DNA of 64,000 bases from Trichinella spiralis. Taxonomy: Eukaryota > Nematoda > Enoplea > Trichinellida > Trichinellidae. The translations under genes were made by a program, and so were the position numbers. The stretch is from assembly GCA_000181795.3 (NCBI GenBank), contig CM012954.1, positions 12,270,503 through 12,334,502 of the forward strand, written 5' to 3'. The notes beneath the pieces were generated by a model. That model saw only the letters and a program-made list of their open reading frames with translations. It had not been told where the DNA came from and did no database searches. Position 1 is the first letter of the stretch; every line of letters begins with the position of its first letter. Of this stretch, positions 55,601 to 64,000 are shown one piece after another.

Positions 55601-57291
55601 TGAAGCGTTGAAAGGCGGCACAACTTCGGAAGCGTTGGAAGATTTCACTGGCGGTTTGACAGAATTGATCGATCTGCACGACCCACCACGTAATATAATG
55701 GCCATGGTGTTCAAAGCCTTCGAATTGGGATCTTTGATGGGCTGTTCTATTGATGTAAGCAAGACACATGTATTTATGGAATTTCCAAACAGTTAATTAT
55801 TTTGTTCTAATGTACAGGCTGATCCAAACATTTGGGAAGCTAGATTGCCCAATGGACTAGTGAAAGGTCACGCATACAGTATTACCGGAGTGAAAATGGT
55901 GAGCAAGTTTTATTTTTATCATTTGTTTTGCCTTGCTATATGTTTCAATTCTAAACTACACTGCATTTTAGAATAGAAATTTTGCAATCTGTGATTGATA
56001 GATAAAAATTTTCTTTTTTTGCAGTTAGATACTAATTATGGAGAAAAGGTGGCATTGGTACGTATGCGAAATCCGTGGGGTAGTGCACAGGAGTGGAATG
56101 GCGCTTGGAGTGACCAGTCCAGTGAATGGCGATCAGTTCCAGACTCTGTGAAGCAAGAGATTGAACTACGCGTTGCGCACGATGGTGAATTTTGGTTCGT
56201 CTTTTTATTTCTTACTGAATTTATTTCATCTGTAATAACATTATTTTTGGGTTTCAATTTGCTCTTTTGCAGGATGTGTTTTGACGACTTCTTGCGAAAT
56301 TTCGAAAAATTGGAAATATGCAATCTTGGACCCGAAGTGATGGCTGAAATTGCAGAAATGACAGGTCATGTTTCTCATGGGGAAAAATGGAATACCAGTG
56401 TTCATCACGGCGCATGGCTACAAGGACAGTCGGCTGGTGGTTGCAAAAATTTCCCAAGTATGTGCTTTTCTTTTTAAAATAGAACAGATAAACCCAGATA
56501 TGTATGAACAGTTTTAACCTGGTTCTTCTAATCGAATTTGCCGAAGGAATGGCATTTTTCCCCGAATTTAATTCGTTACTGTAGCTAGCGGTTAAGTAGA
56601 TTTTACTTCGAGTAGTGTACTACTATTACAGTACAGTACTGTACTGTACTGTACAGGAATGGAATGGAGGAGGATAAATACAATAGATGTGTTTGAACCG
56701 AACCGCTTCAGTTACAATGAACAAGCAAACAAACAAAACTTAGTCAGTTAGTTGTATGTAGTGTGCGGTTGTTTGAGTTAAAAGTTTGACTGAAATGAAC
56801 TTTGGTGTATATTAAAATTTGATGCATTATAAATATAGAAACTTTTGCCATGAATCCGCAGTATGGAATTTCTCTCACCGACGCGGATCCAAATGATCAG
56901 GACGATTTGTGCACTTGTGTGTTTGGCGTGTTGCAGAAATACAGAAGAGAATTGCGTTGCAAAGGGGTGGATGTGCTGCCAATTGGATTTGCTGTTTTTG
57001 AAGTATGCTGAGAGGTTTTTCCTCTGTTTGCTTTCTTGGAAATAATTTAAACTTTTCACATTTCAGGCTGACAGTAATGATTCCCCGTTGAACTGGAGTC
57101 AATTGGCAAATATGAAATCTTGCGCACGAAGTCCAGTGTTTATCAATGTGAGAGAAGTGTGCGGTCGATTTCGTCTTCCGCCTGGAAATTACGTGCTAAT
57201 ACCGAGCACATATCAGCCGAACGAAGAAGGCGAATTCATGGTGCGCATCTTCACCACCGGCTTACTTGAATCACAACCGTTGCAAGGATGA
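52645..57291 (+). CDS. clp-1: Atypical calpain with glycine-rich N-terminus (CLP-1-like)
   Basis: Fourteen exons: 52645-52888, 53821-53910, 53964-54011, 54070-54150, 54209-54334, 54389-54451, 54512-54954, 55203-55525, 55586-55754, 55818-55898, 56025-56194, 56273-56457, 56839-57002, 57067-57291; 803 residues. The first about 290 residues are Gly/Asp/His-rich with recurring IGN and GGL units ([45 protein letters not shown]), as in nematode CLP-1 proteins. The protease core has the full triad: C391 (GELGDCWLL), H547 ([10 protein letters not shown]) and N572 (RMRNPWG). The C2-like domain III follows ([41 protein letters not shown]). The protein ends there, without the penta-EF-hand domain of classical calpains. 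Expected to be an active calcium-dependent cysteine protease. The glycine-rich exons 2-6 are all symmetric (phase 1-1). Confidence 0.95.
52889..53820 (+). other. First intron of calpain
   Basis: A 0.93-kb intron, AT-rich, ending in a strong pyrimidine tract and TTTTAG. No coding signal. Confidence 0.65.
56627..56656. repeat. Perfect ACAGT/ACTGT palindrome in a calpain intron
   Basis: Positions 56627-56648 form a perfect 22-base inverted repeat built of TACAGTACAGT and its complement, extended by further CTGTA units to 56656. It could fold into a hairpin in RNA or cruciform DNA; it lies in intron 12, the second longest in the gene. Confidence 0.85.
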
Positions 57292-58058
57292 CGATGATGA
57301 TGAACGTATACTGGATTTCAGTCCAATAATAATAGTCCAGTCGATTCTGCTTCTAGATGAATGGAATGAATTTTATACTAAAAGAACTATAATAATAATA
57401 ATAATACGCTTTGCCAAGTAATTAATTATGTGAACTTCATTTGTTTGATTGACAGACGACGCAGCTAGATAGCTTTTCTCGTGGGTGTGGTTGCAGTCAT
57501 TTTTTTCAAAAATCTTTTCTGATTTTCATCTATAACGATGATCAATTTTTCAGATGAATTTTTTCACTGCTTTTTTAGTTTTTGCTGTACTACTGCTACT
57601 GCTACTGTTATATATTAAAGTAGCAGCGTGTGCGGATTCTTCTTCGACAGCGTAGAGCCACTAACCCCACCAATCAATCAATTGTGATAATTCGAGTAGA
57701 GCTGAACTTAAATTGAATGCACTTTGTGTTTTTTTGACGGCATAGTTCTTCTTCTTGTTCTCCAGTGATTAGTGGTAAATTCGAAATTTGACTATACATT
57801 TCTTTGCAATTTATTCAAGTAAAAATGTATTTTCAAATACTCTCTTTCTCTCACCAAAGAACAAACCTTATCCATTTTTTTCGTCTGCGATGCATACGAA
57901 TAAAAAACTGTACAATAAATAAAGCAAGAATAGAAGAGCAAGAATAAATAAAGATTGAAGCTAAAAAAGAAAAAAATTTTCAAGATAAATATTAAATGTA
58001 TACATACCATACATGCAATGGCATCAATCAATTAATCAATAATAATGATAATAATAGA
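57292..58058. other. Convergent 3' space, calpain and OGG1
   Basis: 0.77 kb between the calpain stop and the OGG1 stop. Contains a short TAA run near 57391-57406 and a CTACTG run near 57588-57606. No coding signal. Confidence 0.6.
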
Positions 58059-58212
58059 TCAATGAGAATCTTTTTTCTTGGTTACTACATCGCAGAATAA
58101 AACTGTCTGTGCCCAGCCAGCATATTTACCAAATCTCTTGCGGTAGAAATCACCTGAATAGCAATAAACTGTTCATGCACTGATTGATGATACACTAATG
58201 TGTACAAATGCA

Positions 58213-58243
<31 letters not shown>

Positions 58244-59261
58244 GCTACTACATATCATACCAATTTGCTTGTAAAGAGCTGGAGTCAGGTGTTGCCGATC
58301 ATCCAAGTTGGTCAAATAATGATCACGGGTAAGTCGCCAAACGTGAGTGTCCACTGGCACAGCGTCAGTTTTGTCCAGCGCCATCAAGCAGACACAGTCT
58401 GCCACTTTCTGTCCAACACCGGGCAGACGTTGCAACTGACCACTGGCCACCTCGTAACTGCAATGACGCAACGACTGCAGCCAGTCACGCCCGCGGTCTT
58501 GAACAATACGACTCGCTTCCACGACAAAACGTGCCCTGTAGCCGAAACCCAACCTGCGCAGGGAGCCTTCGGCATGCATGGCCGACAGCGCTTCGGCAGT
58601 GGGAAAATCGTAATAGCTGTGTCGACCGACGACGATTCGTTCGCCGAAACGTTCGCACAGTCGATTAATCATGGAAGTAATCCGCGGGATGTTGTTGTTG
58701 GACGAACAAATGAACGCAATCAAACATTCAAACGGATCCTGACGCAACACACGCACGCCCGGATGACGTCGATGCGCTTCGGCGAATCTCGGGTCCAGTG
58801 CAGACCAGTGGCTGTGCATGTCCGCTATTGGCGTGCCCAGTTGGAAATAATCTCGCAAACAGTCCTTTTTCCCAATTTGGCAACGTGAAAACCGACCTAC
58901 AGAAAAAAAATAACGAAGACCCACAAACAAATATGCCAAGCAGGCAGACATTGATGAAATCAAAGCACAAACCGATGCGTTGCAGCCAAATACAACCGTC
59001 GCCACGTCTCACACGCAAAACTTGGTGATGCACAACACCTGTCCATATACCGTCTTTATCGACTGTCCATCTGAATGGAAAATGTTAATTAATAAATATG
59101 CTTGTTTTGCTGCAAGAACTGAAATTCGATTATTACAAAAGTATCTTCCAAATTTATGCATATGCATATCACAGAATTTACCTGAAACTCTGACCAGAGT
59201 TTAAGCTGATCAAATTCACTTCTTGAATTGAACATTTAATTTTCACCCATGTACAGTCCAT
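58059..59261 (-). CDS. OGG1: 8-oxoguanine DNA glycosylase/lyase OGG1
   Basis: Four exons: 59261-59182, 59070-58973, 58896-58261, 58153-58059; 302 residues (human isoform 1a is 345). The N-terminal domain has the diagnostic LNSGQSFRW (human PSGQSFRW). The catalytic core follows: DYFQLG, RVLRQDPFECLIAFICSSNNNI (shown here as a motif only in part), RLGFGYRARF, and the helix-hairpin-helix LPGVGQKVADC with the nucleophile K223 and the catalytic aspartate D242 in VPVDTHVW. The last exon closes the fold with GKYAGWAQTVLF. The enzyme removes 8-oxoguanine opposite C and nicks the strand in base-excision repair. The protein ends about 18 residues after the fold, without the human C-terminal tail. The last intron carries an in-frame ACT/TAC repeat and is open if retained. 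Start: first ATG, aligning with the human domain start. Confidence 0.95.
58215..58251. repeat. CTA trinucleotide repeat in OGG1 intron 3
   Basis: About twelve CTA units with one CTG interruption (plus strand). In the sense of OGG1 it reads AGT repeated, i.e. polyserine if the 107-base intron is retained. Confidence 0.92.
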
Positions 59262-59864
59262 CAGTGGTAGAAAACTTAAAAAAAACAACAACGTATTATT
59301 CATTATGTACAAACTGAACACAAGCTTCGTTAACTAGTAAGAAATTGGTTCAACGCACAAACGAGAAACAGCGTCACACAACGCAACCGCAGCTGTGTGC
59401 CTCGGTGCCAGGAAACTGAGGCTTTATAAATAATATTAGACAAACATGTATATATATATAGATGTACAAAGAGACGAAAAAAGAAAATTTATCATATAAT
59501 TTTATTGATTGGAGAAAGTGAAATTTTCAACTGCGACTAGGGAATCAAACAATCACGATGTTCACACTCGAAGCCTGAAAATAATGAACTGAGTAAAAAG
59601 CACTGCTGGAAAAGAGAATAAAGCACTTTCATATCAATGACTAACTCTACTACATTGGGCAAAATGTGAAAAAAAAACGAAACAGGAGTACGCTGAAAAT
59701 CATTCCAATAACTGATGATATTCAAAATGATAATAATCATGAATATAGATAGAAGATAGCTGTAAATTGAACATTTAAAACTAGATGAACATCATTAAAA
59801 CAAATTAGCACAGCAAAATCATCAAAAGAGACACAAAAAGAACACTTCTCTCTGGTTGATTCGT
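59262..59864. other. Intergenic between OGG1 start and alpha-spectrin end
   Basis: 0.6 kb holding the OGG1 promoter and the spectrin 3' untranslated region. No further coding signal seen. Confidence 0.6.
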
Positions 59865-62800
59865 TCAGCTTAAGAATAAAGAATGAACAAATTGTTCGTA
59901 ATCTAGAGCTCCAGGAACCGAACGTCCAGAAAGCGGTTCCACATAACCTTTCATTCGTTGGATGCAATACTCGGCCTGTTCAATGGATAAATTCTAAACA
60001 GAATTTCAAATAAAATGAAATAAATTGCAGAAAGAGAAAGTAAAAAAATTGACTCACAGCATATAACTCTTCAGAAGTAACGTATGGTCTATAATCTTTG
60101 GACAATGCCCTGAACGCAGATTCAATTTCTTCGCTAGTCTGAATGTTCTCCGTCTCACGGCTAATCATAAACGCCATATATTCTTGAAGTGTCACGTATC
60201 CGTCCCTGGAGACAATTTTATTAGATGCGAATCAAAATTCACCAACCACGTCATCACGCGCGGACGGACATTAGCAAACAAGATGATGATGGTGGTGGAT
60301 GAATAATAGCAATAAGTTTTTTTTACCTATTCGGATCGACGACGTCCAAAATGCGTTGAAATTCTGGATCCGGCTGGCCTTCTTCGAGAACTGGCAAATC
60401 ATATCCCAAAGCACGAAGGCAAGATTTGAATTGCTGGTGATCCAAACGACCAGTTTTTTCCTATTTTAAGCAAAATTATATAAATAATTGGTAAAGTTTC
60501 CCCGCTTTTACCTTGTCAAAATGCTTGAACATCATTGAAAATTCACGAAGAGCTTCTTCTGAAACACCAGATTGATTTCGAGCTTGTATCTGCTGTTCCA
60601 AATTGTGCTGCATACGCATCGCCAATTGGTCAAGTTGGTCCCAGGCTTGTGCCAAACCCACTGTAGAATGTTCAGTGTAGCTGAAGACAAATTATACAAC
60701 AAATTAATTATAAAAGTGAATTGAATCAATCAATCAATCGATCGATCAATGTTCGCCCATTACCGATTATCCAAAATCAAATGTTCTTCCAACAAAGCGC
60801 CCAATTCTTCAATCTCTTTCAAATGACCACGCTGAGCTCTCACTTCGACCGCTTTTCTCTGAAATATTAATTATATACATATATTATACAAAGTGGAATT
60901 TTCGTCCAAATCAAAAAATTGTTCTCACTTTCAAAATGTCCAACTGCTCTTCCAAAGTGCCCGTCGTTTCCATCATCTGGGTACGAGTGTCGGTCAGCCA
61001 AGCGTGGAATGTGTTCGCTTGTTTGGCAAATTCGCGTCGAAGCCGGTCATTTTCCTCTTGACGACGATGCTCTTTGATCAATTCCGCTTCACGTTCCTGA
61101 ACAGAATAGCCCAATTGCAAGCAGTTCAAAAACGAGCTTCCCCCCCCCTCCTTCCCCACACACACACACAGATAGAACGCACGTATACCTTGATGATTTT
61201 TTGCAAATTTTTCCAAGTCTCGTCCAACGCGTCCATTGTGAACCAAGTATATGGATTGGGACCGACGTTGAAAGATTTGATTCGAGCATCCAAATCTTGC
61301 AATTGGTGGTAGTCGTTTTCGGCCGAACCCAACGACGCGTGGAATGCCTTGTGGGCATCTCTCAACGCTTTGATCTCGTCCAACGAATTGCACCGCACCG
61401 GATCGGTCAGATCTTCTTCGGCATTTTCGAACCAACTGTTGAAAGCGGAAGCTTTTTTCGCAAAAGCCAAATACAATTCTTCAATTTGGCGAAATTGATC
61501 TTGGGTTTGGAGCAATTTTTGCCGACGGCCAGCCGAATTGTTCAACAATCTCTGCCAGCGACCGATGACGTCGGCGTGACGGTCCAATATCGCCCGACTC
61601 TGCCTGTGCTGGGCAGCGGTGAGCTGGTCTTTAAGTTCAGTGATGCGCTGGATCCCTTCGTGCTCGAAAGCGTTCAAGCCGGCGTCGAACGCCTCCTGCT
61701 TGGTCAAAAGCATCTGGACGGTGCTCAAATCGCGGCCGTAGTCGTCCGACCGGACCGCCGCCTCTTTTTCCCCAATCCAACTGTCGACCACGTCGCACTT
61801 CCAGACGAACAACAAATGGGCGGAATTGTCGAGCAAATTTTGCAACCGACGCGCCGCCAAATCCACCAACGACGCCAGTCGAACCTGCAACTGATGCAAG
61901 CGGGCCTGGATCGTCTGGGCGTGGTGGTTGCCGGAGTCGATCAACGCTTGACCGTGTTGCATAATTTCACCGATGCGCTGCCTGTGGACGCCCAAATCCA
62001 CTTCAAAAGCGCCGTGCTTCTTGATCAAACTTTGAACGGCGGCCATGGTGTCGCCGAAATCTTCGACCGACAATACTTGCTGTTTTTCAGTAATCCAAGC
62101 TTCTTCTTCTTCGACTTTACCAATGAACACTTGGAATTCTTCGCTTTCATTCAACTTTTTGACACGCCCAAAAGCGATATCTCTCAAGCCGAGCCAATTT
62201 TCACGCAAATTGTCGACCCGGCCACGAATCTCGTCGCCGCCCATCTGACCACTGTTGATCAACTGTTCACCTTTTTCAATGACCGAATCGATATTCGGCT
62301 GGTGGCTGATGAATTCGTTTTCCAAACGTTTGTGCTTCTTTTTCAAATTTTGCACGCCGGTCAAATCGCGTCCAAAATCATCCGAACTGACCAGAAGTCT
62401 CTTTTCTCTTGAAAAAATTCAAAAAATCAAATCTGAAACACCATCAAAACAAAAACATACTTGATCCAAGATTCTTCGTCGTCAATGTCGCGGAAAAATT
62501 GATGCAACGTCAAAGCTTCGTTCAATTTTCGTTTACGCTCTTCGGCCAATTCACTCACGCTGAACAAACAAACAAAACAAGCACAATCAAACAAATAATA
62601 ATTAATAATTAATAATAATCCATTTATTACCGCTTGTAACGATCGTTGATACTCTTTTGTCGTTCTTCAATTGTCACAGGATCGAATTGGTCATTTTCCA
62701 ACAAGCTGCTAGCTTCGGTGTTCATGTCGCGCACACGTTCCGCGTGGGCAGCAATGTCCGCTTCGATCAGTTGATGCTTTTTCAGCAAATTCTGCACCGA

Positions 62801-64000
62801 CGCCAAATCTTTGCCAAAATCGTCACTGGCTAGCAAAGTTTCAATTTCGCCGAGCCAAAATTCCAAATCCTTGACCGCCGCGATGAAGCTCTGCTGTTTG
62901 TTCGCCTCTTTCAGACGGTAACTCTTCTCGGTCGTCTTTTTCACCAACAATTCCCACTGGTCATTCAGCGCGGTCAAACGTTGACTGACCACCGACTCGC
63001 TGCCGGCGCATTTGTTCGAATCGATCAAATTCTGCCCAGCGTACATGATCGTCTGGATACGGTCCGAATTGGCTCCCAGTTCGGCTTCGAACGCCTGTTG
63101 TTTCTGATGTTTGCTTTGTATATTTGTCGGATCACGGTACGATTCTTCCAACGCCACTTGCAATTTTTCGGCAATCCAATTTTCAATTTCATCCGCATCT
63201 CGAGAAAATTGTTGCAAAGTTTGCGATTCGCCGAGCTTGCTGCGCTTTTCAATCAAAGCTTGTTTCAACTTGGCCCAACTGAAATTAATTAATTTATCTA
63301 TTAAACGGTTGTTTCTCAGACAATATGTACAGTTTTTCTTTTCTTACCGATCCAAAACTTGATCCCGTTTACGAATAATGTCCTCTTCGGCGTAGTGACC
63401 ACGATTGACCAGTTGATTGGCAAAACTTTGCAAAGCTGCAATTTTCTCCTGCTGAGAATTGATCGCCTTGTCGAAATCTTCGTGCTTTTTGATCAACGAT
63501 TCCACATTGTCCGGCGACACTTGTTCCTGATTCAAAAACGCCTCCCTGCTCGACATCCAATTTTCCGCCTGCTCGCAGTCGCGGTAGAACAGTTGCAATT
63601 CCAAGCACTGGTCGAGCTTCATCCGGCGCGCCATCCAAGCTTTTTCCAAATTTTCCCGCGCTTCGGCAATCTTGTGCATCTGCTCGACAACGTCCGCCGA
63701 CGCGTAGTGGTGCATGCTCAACAGGTCGTTGCCGAATTGGTCGAACTTTTGGAACATGCCAGCCCGCGCGTCCATTTCCGTCCTGTATTCACTGTGCCGT
63801 TCCAGCAACGCCTCGGCACCGGTCACATCGTTGGCCAACTCGTCGCTGTTCACCAACACCATCGTATTGTTGTTCCAACGTTGCAAATCTCTGAAACAGC
63901 AGACAAAAAAATTTACATAAATAAACAATAAGAACAAGAAAAAAAAATTTCACCTGCAATCGGACAAAAAGCGCTGATAATCGTAAGAATCGAGCAATTT
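59865..64000 (-). CDS. SPTAN1: Alpha-spectrin, C-terminal half (continues past right edge)
   Basis: Partial gene; the 5' part lies beyond 64000. Exons seen: 64000(open)-63954, 63890-63348, 63278-62631, 62559-62461, 62407-61189, 61096-60929, 60858-60764, 60680-60512, 60460-60327, 60205-60058, 59993-59865; 1132 residues. Triple-helical spectrin repeats are clear and collinear with human alpha-II spectrin: [115 protein letters not shown], then [11 protein letters not shown] and [15 protein letters not shown] leading to the C-terminal calmodulin-like EF-hand domain ([43 protein letters not shown]; given as separate motifs) and a final FVHSLFLS. It forms the alpha/beta spectrin lattice under the plasma membrane and is a classic calpain substrate. 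The SH3 domain and the calpain-cleavage region would lie upstream of the window. Confidence 0.96.

Noticed and set aside
58208-58888. Plus-strand frame of 226 residues starting with a threonine run
   Set aside because: Antisense of OGG1 exon 3 and its intron repeat; the minus strand carries the full glycosylase core.
61201-62412. Long plus-strand open frame of 403 residues opposite alpha-spectrin
   Set aside because: It is the antisense shadow of the 406-codon spectrin exon on the minus strand; its sequence has no family features, whereas the minus frame matches spectrin repeats throughout.

Overview
The window looks like a nematode-type animal nuclear genome. It is AT-rich, with short GT-AG introns (mostly 50-110 bases), many micro- and trinucleotide satellites, and metazoan-only gene families (CASK, heparan-sulfate endosulfatase, p160 nuclear-receptor coactivator, alpha-spectrin). 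The calpain has a glycine-rich, IGN-repeat N-terminus and no EF-hand domain, as in nematode CLP-1. The window also holds OGG1, a p160 coactivator, JTB and FAM8A1 homologues, which I do not associate with Caenorhabditis. An early-branching nematode (for example a clade I/Enoplea lineage) or another ecdysozoan is therefore my inference, not a proof.

All gene models were joined by hand from splice sites; every junction listed keeps the reading frame. Layout: FAM8A1-like ERAD factor (+, 2032-3132); NUDT9-like protein with a destroyed Nudix box (-, 3553-6605); CASK/LIN-2 MAGUK scaffold (-, 9202-15593); PRL phosphatase PTP4A (-, 19416-21433); a 5.4-kb stretch with no certain gene; SULF endosulfatase (-, 26794-32097); TSG101 (-, 33377-35606); p160/NCOA coactivator (-, 36409-43358); JTB (-, 44462-45793); ubiquitin-L40 fusion (-, 46847-47620); EF-hand mitochondrial ATP-Mg/Pi carrier SCaMC (+, 48725-51678); calpain (+, 52645-57291); OGG1 glycosylase (-, 58059-59261); and the C-terminal half of alpha-spectrin (-, 59865 to beyond the right edge).

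The genes do not form one pathway. Functional threads include ubiquitin/ESCRT/ERAD turnover (ubiquitin-L40, TSG101, FAM8A1), the membrane cytoskeleton and its proteolysis (spectrin, calpain, CASK), and oxidative or mitochondrial metabolism (OGG1, SCaMC, NUDT9-like). I found no tRNA, rRNA, CRISPR array, transposase or viral gene.

The most unusual points are the NUDT9 homologue that has lost all catalytic Nudix residues, an E24Q change in an otherwise invariant ubiquitin, a CASK pseudokinase that has also lost its glycine-rich loop, a block of five frame-neutral repeat-coding exons in calpain, and a possible truncated histone-fold ORF beside the ubiquitin gene.
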